Shown: piece after piece, positions 1 to 7,343 of the stretch | Position numbering within the stretch: position 1 is the first letter of the stretch | Layout: the number at the start of each line of letters is the position of its first letter | Assembly (NCBI GenBank): GCA_964384025.1 | Contig: CAYLJJ010000002.1 | Coordinates: forward strand, 1 to 64,000 | Source of the DNA: CAYLJJ01 sp964384025 | GTDB lineage: Bacteria; Myxococcota_A; Bradymonadia; UBA7976; UBA1532 | DNA: 64,000 nt | Direction of reading: 5' to 3' | Made by a program: the position numbers and the translations under genes | The notes under the pieces: model-generated | Seen by the model: only the letters and a program-made list of their open reading frames with translations | What the model was told of the DNA's origin: nothing | Databases searched by the model: none

Positions 1-236
1 TCCTCATTCTCTTCACCCTCTTCCTCTAGCCCCTCTTCTTCGAGGTCTTCAGCACCCTCTTCTTCGACGCTTTCAGTGCCCTCGCTCTCGAAACCTCCAG
101 CGTTCCCTTCCCCTTGAACATCTTCGTTCTGAGCGCTCTTAGTCGCACCCGGTTGATCATCGATCTTAAGTTCACAGCCTGAGGTAAACAGAGCAACTGC
201 AGCAAAGGCGGCAATCAATAACATCTGGCTCGACAT
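1..236 (-). CDS. Acidic lipoprotein, C-terminus outside window
   Basis: Reading the minus strand from 236 gives a signal peptide ending in the lipobox TSGC, then a mature part that quickly becomes Glu/Gly-rich (repeated EEEG-type runs) and is still open at base 1. Two in-frame ATGs exist, at 242 and 236. The GAGGAG ribosome site touches the first and sits about 7 bases before the second, so 236 is preferred. The overlapping frame on this strand that encodes a Lys/Arg-rich peptide is a shadow. Function unknown; the acidic low-complexity tail suggests a surface or periplasmic lipoprotein. Confidence 0.7.
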   Translation of the reverse strand, partial: MSSQMLLIAAFAAVALFTSGCELKIDDQPGATKSAQNEDVQGEGNAGGFESEGTESVEEEGAEDLEEEGLEEEGEENE

Positions 237-445
237 TTTCATCTCCTCGTCCAATATCTATTCGGCTTGCATTGAGGTAGGACACCGCACCCGCGTTAGA
301 TGGCAAAACTAAGTGCATTTTTTTTGAGATTTTTCTGAAAAGGGCCTTTTTGGAGGATCCAGATGCTGGCTTGGCTCAGGCCTTGGGAGAACTTCGAGCT
401 GAGGCTCACTCTGTCTTGACCCCCAAAACTCAAGACATCGCAACT

Positions 446-1489
446 CTAATCTCCCATCAAACGAACACGAACACGCTGTCGCTGCCGCTCCTTATACAGC
501 GTATGCTGCACTTCACCAGAGTCGTTGGCCTGACGGGTGGCGCGATCCATAAACTGAAACTCCACCAAAACAAAGACAACCGCACCATCCTTGGCGCTAT
601 AATTGGGAAGTTTCTTGAGAAACTCATCCACCCGGACGGGCATATCTACGATGAAGTTGATCACCCGGAAAGCCGCTGCGCTGAAGCGGTTCATACGGCT
701 GCGCTCTTCCACTCCGGGTAGGCGTTGGAGGAGATCTTGGAAGCGCCGTAGGCGGGGATCATCTTTGAGGCTGCGCTCTAGATCGATCAGATCATTACGG
801 CTCTCGCCTGGAACAGCGTAGTTAAAGGGCAGCAGCTCTCGAGTCAAAAAAATCAGGGCGTTGAAGAGATCTTCTAGAGACTCTGTGACCACTCGAAAAC
901 GCAAACGATCGTGGATATCAGCGGTCAAGCTGTCTGGACGACTCAACAACTTGGTGACGATCGACTCATGAGATTTACGGCTCCCAGAGAACTCTAAGAT
1001 CTGGACGCCCGCGCTCTTCATCGCATCGATCGCCTCAAAGACCTTGGACTCTACGATGTAAAAGAGCTGGTTTGAGGAGACAGGTAGACGATAGAGCAGC
1101 TCTCTCCCCGACACATGATGGATGACATTCATGATCTTGAGGAGTATGCAGGAGCCTCTCTGAGCACTACCCGCGCGCCCTGCCATAAGAAACAGGTCGC
1201 GGAAATCTTCAGGCGCACGTGCAGCGGAGGAGATCTCCAGGTTGAGGCCCTCTGCATACTTCAGAGCACGGCGATGGAGATACTCAAGGCGCAACAGATC
1301 CATAGGTTCCCGGGTATCAAAGCCCACCAGCTTAAGAAACTTATCCACGTGCTGATGATCACGAAAGGCGAGGCGCTGCCAATCGATCACGGAGTCTCCC
1401 CTTAGGAGTAGGCGAAGCTGCTCCAGATCTTGAAGACCGTAGGGGAGCAGTGAAGCTCCTGAGAGACTGGCGACGATGGAATGCTCCAT
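446..1489 (-). CDS. RelA/SpoT-fold-like protein (resembles TIGR04552 family)
   Basis: 347 residues from the ATG at 1489, which has AGAGGTG 4-5 bases upstream; longer in-frame starts would run into trmL. No signal peptide, so cytosolic. Residues 171-181 read RKSHESIVTKL, followed by DIHDRLRFRVV (191-201), a hydrophobic AFRVINFIVDMP stretch (273-284), VEFQF (309-313) and H329 then YK (332-333). This order mirrors the (p)ppGpp synthetase domain of RelA/RelQ (RxKxxxSIxxKL, DxxxxRxV, GYxSxH, VEIQxRT, H..YK), but the tyrosine of the GYxS element is Phe275. I believe it belongs to the deltaproteobacterial family TIGR04552; that is from memory. Catalytic activity is unproven. It lies 79 bases after trmL on the same strand and may be cotranscribed. 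Confidence 0.7.
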   Translation of the reverse strand: MEHSIVASLSGASLLPYGLQDLEQLRLLLRGDSVIDWQRLAFRDHQHVDKFLKLVGFDTREPMDLLRLEYLHRRALKYAEGLNLEISSAARAPEDFRDLFLMAGRAGSAQRGSCILLKIMNVIHHVSGRELLYRLPVSSNQLFYIVESKVFEAIDAMKSAGVQILEFSGSRKSHESIVTKLLSRPDSLTADIHDRLRFRVVTESLEDLFNALIFLTRELLPFNYAVPGESRNDLIDLERSLKDDPRLRRFQDLLQRLPGVEERSRMNRFSAAAFRVINFIVDMPVRVDEFLKKLPNYSAKDGAVVFVLVEFQFMDRATRQANDSGEVQHTLYKERQRQRVRVRLMGD

Positions 1490-1568
1490 GGCACCTCTGT
1501 TTTGATTGGCTTGGATAGGGTTTTGGTGAAGCACAGGGTAACCGCTCTGGCTTCCAGGCTCAAGGATC

Positions 1569-2012
1569 TCAAAGAGCCAACTGGCGCCGCGCCTCATAGA
1601 GACCAATGGCGGCACACTGAGCTAAATTAAGGCTGCGAACATTGGGATTCTCCATCGGGATCTCTACGCAGCCCTCAGGCCAGGTATCGAGAATCTCCTG
1701 AGGCAGCCCTGTGGTCTCTGTTCCAAAGACCAATTTATCCTGAGCGCCAAAGCAAACATCCAGATAAGAGCGCTCTCCCTTGCTGCTGAAGAGCCAGTTT
1801 CGACCTGGGCTTAGGAGCGCCTCTTGCCAGTGGTCTACGACCTGGAGATCGATCCAGGGCCAGTAGTCTAAACCCGCGCGTTTGAGGTGTTTGTCATCAA
1901 TACGAAAGCCCAGCGGGCGAACCAGGACCAAAGTGGTGTGTGTCGCTGCGCAGAGCCGACCGATGCTGCCTGTGTTGGGGGGAATGAGGGGATGAACCAA
2001 GACCACCTTCAA
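1569..2012 (-). CDS. trmL: tRNA (cytidine(34)-2'-O)-methyltransferase
   Basis: 147-residue SPOUT-class methyltransferase, the usual length for TrmL, which 2'-O-methylates the wobble base of tRNA-Leu using S-adenosylmethionine. Visible family motifs are PPNTGSIGRLCA near the N-terminus, RAGLDYW, FGTETTGLP, and IPMENPNVRSLNLA followed by an Ala-rich helix, which form the trefoil-knot cofactor site. The start is TTG at 2012 with GGAGG six bases upstream. A perfect 11-bp inverted repeat lies at 2026-2061, within the leader. Confidence 0.92.
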   Translation of the reverse strand: MKVVLVHPLIPPNTGSIGRLCAATHTTLVLVRPLGFRIDDKHLKRAGLDYWPWIDLQVVDHWQEALLSPGRNWLFSSKGERSYLDVCFGAQDKLVFGTETTGLPQEILDTWPEGCVEIPMENPNVRSLNLAQCAAIGLYEARRQLAL

Positions 2013-2384
2013 GAGTGCCTCCTTTACTCAGAGCCTGTTTAGAAAAATCAAGGCTCTGAGTCCAGCATCTCAGCTCCCAATAAAGCTTTGGAGAGCCAAA
2101 GAAGATAGGGTTGGGCCGTTGGGTTCAAGGCGATAAGAGTGACCAAAGACTCCAAACTCCTCGAGGATCCTGGGTGATGGCGCTTGTCGTTTCCTTCCTG
2201 AGAGGAACGCTTAAGTAGGCTCTACGGCGTCTGCTCTTTCGATAGAGAGCGCTACAGTTGCCTCGAGGGCTTTTTGTTGGGGAGTTAAACCGTCTGGGGA
2301 TGAGTAAAGACAATCGCATCAGCACCTCCCAGGATTAGAAACGGTGTTCGAAGTGGAGGGCTTAAGGGCTGTGTAGGAGTTGTG
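2013..2384. other. Non-coding gap between trmL and the FG-GAP-like gene
   Basis: About 370 bases without a convincing gene. A 66-codon frame on the minus strand (2125-2325) has no ribosome site, signal peptide or recognisable motif and is Arg/Ser-rich, so it is not called. The region holds the inverted repeat at 2026-2061, a weak GCC-TCGA-GGC hairpin followed by five T near 2263-2280, and presumably the trmL promoter. Confidence 0.5.
2026..2061. repeat. Perfect 11-bp inverted repeat in the trmL leader
   Basis: ACTCAGAGCCT at 2026-2036 is exactly complementary to AGGCTCTGAGT at 2051-2061, with a 14-base AT-rich loop. It begins 14 bases upstream of the trmL start codon and covers the region just ahead of the ribosome site. 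It could be an operator, a leader hairpin or the remnant of a small mobile element; there is no T-tract to make it a standard terminator. Confidence 0.55.
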
Positions 2385-3530
2385 TCAGGGGAGACTCAGA
2401 GGAATCACTCGAGTATGGGGGCGGGCGGGGAGATAGAGGTTCCAGCCCCCCCTTCTACGACCCAGTGCCATATTGAGGATTGGGCTGAGATCAGCCAACT
2501 TCTGAGCGTTCCAGCGCCCCTCCTTGCGCTGAAAGAGGGTGATGCTCTTGTTCCCCCGAGCGATAATCTCAGCTTGAGCATCTCCGTCAAGGTCTCGAAG
2601 CTCAAAGTCAAAGAAGCTGAAGTCTGTTGGGGAGCGTCCAACCTCCTGGATCTCAAAACTACCCTCTTTCCAGATCGCGACCTTCAGTTGGGCGCGGGCC
2701 TTACGTCCGTAATCTGAAAGCCAACCGTCAGAGAAGAAAAGCCCAAAGATCCCCCCTGCTTGACCAATCTGTAACGCACGCACTCCATCCTCACAGGAGA
2801 GGAGCTGTGATTTTCCTCCTCCCCAGATCACCCTTAAGTCTCCAACCTCTCCCCGAGCATCTCCATAGACCCGACCGATCGCCTCATCCACTCGCTGATC
2901 ACCGTTGAGATCTCCATAATCTCTGGTGTTGGCCATCCGCAGCGGGGCGCCCTCGATAAGGCTCCCATCCGCCTTAAGATGCCGAGTCTTGACGTGGTAT
3001 TTATCCACATAGTGAGCAAAGCTCAGCTCAGCCTTTCCATCTCCATCGAGATCATGGGCTCCCAGATGAGCAACCTCGTTTCGGGGGCCTTGAAAGCTCC
3101 AGAGGGTTCGCCCCTGACCTGAATATGGGACCAACTCCTGGAGAGTCAGAGGGGCATGACGAGCCCCACGTCCCATCCCCCAGACTACATAGAGCCGTTC
3201 CCCCTGACCTAGATCAGCGAGGATCACTTTCTGCACAACCCCTCCAGGGCCTCTGATCTTCCAGAGTGGCTTTCTCTGCCAAGGGAGCCCAAACCAGAGA
3301 CTCTCTCTATCAGCGCCCAAGATATGGGAGGCGGGGTTTCCTCTTAGGGTGACCGTGAAAACCCGGTCGCTGGGGTGCAGGGGAACGCTCTTGGAGATCT
3401 GTGTTGGGTTGGGGAGGCTCTGATATTGGACAGGCGCTGCTTTTTGCTCAGGTTGCTGAGCGAGCGCCTGTTTGGGTGTCCAGGAAAGAAGGAGGGCAAG
3501 GCTGAAGAGTAAGCTGATTGTTCTAGTCAT
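2385..3530 (-). CDS. Exported FG-GAP/VCBS-like repeat protein
   Basis: 381 residues from the ATG at 3530, beginning with a signal peptide (TRTISLLFSLALLL... ending ALAQ). The rest contains several DLDGDGKAEL/DLNGDQRVDE/DLDGDAQAEI segments, the calcium-binding-like loops of FG-GAP/VCBS repeats that build beta-propellers, spaced about 50-150 residues apart. Such proteins are usually secreted or surface exposed; no enzymatic motif is seen. The start overlaps the end of lepB by 8 bases, so the two are probably translated together. An upstream in-frame extension would lie inside lepB and lacks a signal sequence. Confidence 0.72.
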   Translation of the reverse strand: MTRTISLLFSLALLLSWTPKQALAQQPEQKAAPVQYQSLPNPTQISKSVPLHPSDRVFTVTLRGNPASHILGADRESLWFGLPWQRKPLWKIRGPGGVVQKVILADLGQGERLYVVWGMGRGARHAPLTLQELVPYSGQGRTLWSFQGPRNEVAHLGAHDLDGDGKAELSFAHYVDKYHVKTRHLKADGSLIEGAPLRMANTRDYGDLNGDQRVDEAIGRVYGDARGEVGDLRVIWGGGKSQLLSCEDGVRALQIGQAGGIFGLFFSDGWLSDYGRKARAQLKVAIWKEGSFEIQEVGRSPTDFSFFDFELRDLDGDAQAEIIARGNKSITLFQRKEGRWNAQKLADLSPILNMALGRRRGGWNLYLPARPHTRVIPLSLP

Positions 3531-4596
3531 CGAGGCGACCATGTACTGGAGAGAAAAGACGATCCCAACGAATTTTTTCCCAAGGTTTTTTGAAAGATCC
3601 CGCACCATCCCAACTCATAAACATAAACATGGCCTTCCCCTTTATCAGACCCATGGGAACGAAGCCCCAATAGCGTGAATCCTGAGAATTCTCTCGGTTG
3701 TCTCCCATCACAAAAACATGACCCTCTGGAACGGTCCAGTGAACCCATTGGTGATTGAGAGTGGGAGGGCAACGACGGTAGCTCTTCCCAAAATTCCACT
3801 CATTTGGATTCTTATCAGGAGGAGGAAAATAGCCCATATCAGCGCTGGGAGATCCATCCGTAGCGCCGCAGCGCAGAGTGTTGAACTCCGATCCCTTCAA
3901 CTGCACATCAAAGAGATGAAGTTTTTGGTTTTCAGGACACTCTCCGTGCTGGGTTTCACTACCTTGGTACTCTGGGTACTCTTTAAAAACACCTTGACCT
4001 CCCTCTTGAATTGCCTCTCCATTGATATAAAGGTAACCATCTGCAGTTGCATACACTTCATCTCCAGGAAGAGCAACTACCCGTTTGATGAAATCGAGCT
4101 TGTGGTCACAAGGATAGACAAAGACAATTACATCTCCCCGCTCTGGTTGGGACCATTGAGTCTCCAACTCAGGGTTATCGGAGAAGGGGAGGCGGATTCC
4201 ATAGGCCAACTTGTTGATGAAGAGGAAATCGCCGACAGCCAAAGTTGGGATCATCGAGCCGCTGGGGATCGTAAAAGCTTCGATAAAGAAGGCCCTTAGA
4301 AAGAGCGCGATGAGCACCGCAGTGCCGATAGACTCGATCGACTCGATGAAGGGGTGCTTAAGCAGCTCTCCCAAATGTCGCTCAATGCAGACATCCAGGG
4401 CCGCGATCGCCTCATCGATGCGCTCAAGATCCTTAGCTTTTCGCGCCTCCTTGAGAAGAGAGATGGTTTGGCTGATCTCCTCGATCTGAGTGGAATTTAT
4501 ACGCTTGCGATATTTCCTAAGGCGTCTTTGAGCCAGCCTAATGGCTGCTTGAGCGCGTTTGCGGGCTTTCCGTAGTTTGAAGAACTGAGATGTCAA
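3523..4596 (-). CDS. lepB: Signal peptidase I with basic coiled-coil N-terminus
   Basis: 357 residues. It cleaves signal peptides of exported proteins at the outer face of the inner membrane. The catalytic serine is S114 in PSGSM and the general-base lysine is K171 in KRVVALPGD; the GDNRxxSxDSRYWGFVP box is present near the C-terminus. A hydrophobic anchor spans about residues 88-108. Unusual is the roughly 80-residue Lys/Arg-rich, coiled-coil-like N-terminal extension before the anchor. The start is TTG at 4596, one base past the lepA stop, with GGGTGGA upstream. A Cys-containing insertion around residues 200-270 lies between the Lys box and the final box. Confidence 0.95.
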   Translation of the reverse strand: MTSQFFKLRKARKRAQAAIRLAQRRLRKYRKRINSTQIEEISQTISLLKEARKAKDLERIDEAIAALDVCIERHLGELLKHPFIESIESIGTAVLIALFLRAFFIEAFTIPSGSMIPTLAVGDFLFINKLAYGIRLPFSDNPELETQWSQPERGDVIVFVYPCDHKLDFIKRVVALPGDEVYATADGYLYINGEAIQEGGQGVFKEYPEYQGSETQHGECPENQKLHLFDVQLKGSEFNTLRCGATDGSPSADMGYFPPPDKNPNEWNFGKSYRRCPPTLNHQWVHWTVPEGHVFVMGDNRENSQDSRYWGFVPMGLIKGKAMFMFMSWDGAGSFKKPWEKIRWDRLFSPVHGRLDD

Positions 4597-4597
4597 C

Positions 4598-6391
4598 TTA
4601 ATCCACCCTTAAGACAGCCAGGAAAGCATCCTGGGGGACCTCAACATTGCCGACCTGCTTCATACGGCGCTTTCCCGCCTTTTGCTTCTCTAAGAGCTTG
4701 CGTTTGCGAGAGATATCACCCCCGTAGCACTTGGAGGTGACATCTTTACGCAGCGCCTTAACCGTTTGCCTAGAGATCACCTGGTTCCCGATAGCCGCCT
4801 GGATGGCAACATCAAACTGCTGCCGTGAGATCACCTTTCTGAGTCGCTGACAGAGAACCTTCCCCCGCTCATAGGCGCTGTCCTTATGTACAATCACTGA
4901 GAGCGCGTCCACAGGCTCACCGTTGAGGCGAATATCCAGCTTGACCAAGCGCCCAGGGCGATAATCGGCTACCTCATACTCAAAGCTTCCGTAACCCCGA
5001 GTCACAGTCTTGAGACGATCAAAGAAGTCAAAGACCACTTCGCTGAGGGGAAGATCATAGTGGATCATCATCCGGTTAGGCCCTCCATAGCCCAGCTCTG
5101 TTTGGATCCCTCGGCGCTCCTCACAGAGCTTAAGGACCGGCCCTACATAGGTGCTGGGAACATGAATGGTCGCCTTGATATAGGGCTCGTGGATCCCCTT
5201 GATCTCCTGGCTCTCAGGGAGCAGAGAGGGGTTGTCGATCATCAACTCTCCCTGCTCTGTCAGGACCCGGTAGATCACCGTTGGAGCGGTGGTGATCAGA
5301 TCCATATTGAACTCTCGTTCCAGGCGCTCCTGAACGATCTCCAGGTGTAGGAGCCCCAAAAAACCACAGCGAAAGCCAAAACCCAGGGCCGCTGAGGTCT
5401 CAGGCTCAAAGGAGAAAGCCGCGTCGTTGAGGCGGAGCTTAGCCAGAGCTTCTCGTAGATCCTCATAGTCTGAGGAGATGATCGGGAAGAGGCCGCTGAA
5501 GACCACAGGGGTGGCCTCCTTGAAACCCGCGAGAGGCTCCAGATCTTGATGACACCGAGCCTCCACCAGAGTGTCTCCCACCCGGGCGTTGCGAACCTCT
5601 TTGATGTTGGCGATAACGAAGCCCACATCTCCAGAGCTGAGACGCGCAACCTGAGTTGGAGAGGGGTCGAAGATCCCCACCTCCAAGACCTCATAGCTCC
5701 TCTCCGTGGCCTTCATATAGATCTTACTGCCGGTCTCAACAAAACCATCCACCACCCGCACCAAGATGATGACCCCTCGATAGGTGTCGTACCAGGAATC
5801 AAAGATCAGAGCGCGTAGGGGTTCATCATGGTGATCCTCGGGTGGCGGAACGAGATCGATGATCGCCTGCATCACCGCCTCAACCCCCTGCCCTGTCTTG
5901 GCGGAGATCTCTAGAGCCTCGCTGGCGTCCAGGCCGATCACCTCTTCGATCTCCTCTTTGACGCGCTCCACGTCGGCTGCGGGTAGGTCAATCTTGTTGA
6001 GGATCGGGATGATCTCTAGCTCGTTGTCCAGAGCGAGGTAGACATTGGCGAGGGTTTGAGCTTCAACCCCCTGAGAAGCATCTACGATAAGCAGAACTCC
6101 TTCACAGGCGGCTAGACTTCGAGACACCTCATAGGTGAAGTCTACGTGCCCAGGGGTGTCGATCAGGTTCAGCTCGTAGAGCTCTCCATCTTCAGCTCTC
6201 CAGGGCAGGCGTACCGCCTGGGCCTTGATGGTGATACCTCGCTCTCGCTCCAAATCCATGGAGTCGAGAAACTGGGCGCGCTCCTCTCGCTCAGAGACCA
6301 AGCCTGTGAGAGAGAGGATCCGATCAGCGAGGGTTGACTTGCCATGATCGATATGGGCGATGATTGCGAAATTACGAACTTTTTTCGACAT
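4598..6391 (-). CDS. lepA: Elongation factor 4 (LepA), ribosomal back-translocase
   Basis: 597 residues, the standard LepA length. It is a translational GTPase that binds stalled ribosomes and remodels the post-translocation state. G1 AHIDHGKST (12-20), G3 DTPGH and G4 NKID are all intact, and the C-terminal LepA-specific domain ends in the basic KAGKRRMKQVGNVEVPQDAFLA-type region. It is the first gene of a lepA-lepB-2385 unit with overlapping or abutting ends, the lepA-lepB order common in proteobacteria. Confidence 0.97.
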   Translation of the reverse strand: MSKKVRNFAIIAHIDHGKSTLADRILSLTGLVSEREERAQFLDSMDLERERGITIKAQAVRLPWRAEDGELYELNLIDTPGHVDFTYEVSRSLAACEGVLLIVDASQGVEAQTLANVYLALDNELEIIPILNKIDLPAADVERVKEEIEEVIGLDASEALEISAKTGQGVEAVMQAIIDLVPPPEDHHDEPLRALIFDSWYDTYRGVIILVRVVDGFVETGSKIYMKATERSYEVLEVGIFDPSPTQVARLSSGDVGFVIANIKEVRNARVGDTLVEARCHQDLEPLAGFKEATPVVFSGLFPIISSDYEDLREALAKLRLNDAAFSFEPETSAALGFGFRCGFLGLLHLEIVQERLEREFNMDLITTAPTVIYRVLTEQGELMIDNPSLLPESQEIKGIHEPYIKATIHVPSTYVGPVLKLCEERRGIQTELGYGGPNRMMIHYDLPLSEVVFDFFDRLKTVTRGYGSFEYEVADYRPGRLVKLDIRLNGEPVDALSVIVHKDSAYERGKVLCQRLRKVISRQQFDVAIQAAIGNQVISRQTVKALRKDVTSKCYGGDISRKRKLLEKQKAGKRRMKQVGNVEVPQDAFLAVLRVD

Positions 6392-6603
6392 AGAGAGTGG
6401 CTAGCCTCCTGGAATGGGCGCATTATAGGCTCGCAGAAGCAGTTTTCAATCCCGGCGACATCTCATATTGTTCCCAACCTCATCGAATCCCAAACTTCTA
6501 CTCAAGCTTCGGTCCAGGGAGAGGGGCTTGAGTAATGCTGAGCCTCCCTGCTTGACTCCAAGGGGCATCTGACCGATGTATGCGAGCAAGCTTGGAGTTT
6601 TTG

Positions 6604-7134
6604 ATGAAGCATTCATTAGTAATTTTGTTTCTGTTCGCCTGCAGCGGAGGCCCCAGCTCACAGCCTGAGGGAGGTACAACCCAAAGAGCCTCTCAAGGTT
6701 CTATCGAGTTTGATCTCAACGGCGATGGGAAGCCAGATGCTTGGCAGTTTGAAGAGAAAATAGAGGACAAACCCATTCTGCGTCGCAAAGAGCTGGACGC
6801 CAACTTTGATGGCAAAGTGGATATCCAACGTTTCTACGACAAGACAGGGGTGATCGAAAGAGACGCTCTGGATATGGATTTCGATGGCCGCGTTGATGTC
6901 CGGAGCTTTTATAAAGAGGGCAAGTTGGTTCGCAAAGAGATGGATCTCCAGTTTGATGGCAAGGCGGATGTCTTTAAGCATTATGAAGAGGGACAACTGG
7001 TCCGTCTAGAAGCAGATAATGATGGAGATGGGAAGATCGACTATTGGGAACATCACGCCAATGGTCAACTTGTTCGCAGCGGGAGCGATGATGATGGGGA
7101 TGGAGAGCCGGATCCTGACAAATGGAAGAATTGA
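6604..7134 (+). CDS. Lipoprotein with DxDGD calcium-loop repeats
   Basis: 176 residues from the ATG at 6604, chosen because GGAG lies 7 bases upstream and the sequence then gives a short signal peptide with lipobox LFAC. The mature part is a tandem array of roughly 20-25-residue units: D(x)DGKxD followed by an aromatic strand such as VRSFYKEGKLVRKE, with units FDLNGDGKPD, NFDGKVD, DFDGRVD, QFDGKAD, NDGDGKID and DDGDGEPD. These look like EF-hand-type or thrombospondin-3-type calcium loops alternating with MORN-like strands. Likely a periplasmic or surface calcium-binding structural protein; function unknown. Confidence 0.75.
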   Translation: MKHSLVILFLFACSGGPSSQPEGGTTQRASQGSIEFDLNGDGKPDAWQFEEKIEDKPILRRKELDANFDGKVDIQRFYDKTGVIERDALDMDFDGRVDVRSFYKEGKLVRKEMDLQFDGKADVFKHYEEGQLVRLEADNDGDGKIDYWEHHANGQLVRSGSDDDGDGEPDPDKWKN

Positions 7135-7343
7135 GGCTCAGCGAAACCAGACGGCGCCGCGCAAGAAGAACGACAATCTTGATGTTTCCCTTTCTCTCCT
7201 GCTGAGGTGCTTGGAGAGCGGCGACTTAAACTCTCCAGAGAGGCTCTCCCTCCCCGAAATCCAACAGCACCAGAAAAGCAGTTTTCCTCGCTCCAAACTT
7301 CTTGTATTCTTTCAGCGTTATCATAATTTCATCAAGGTCAGCC

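Noticed and set aside
2263..2280. Rho-independent terminator
   Set aside because: Stem is only 3-4 bp before the five T, too weak to call.
2125..2325. 66-codon minus-strand gene
   Set aside because: No ribosome site, Arg/Ser-rich composition and no recognisable motif; likely chance.
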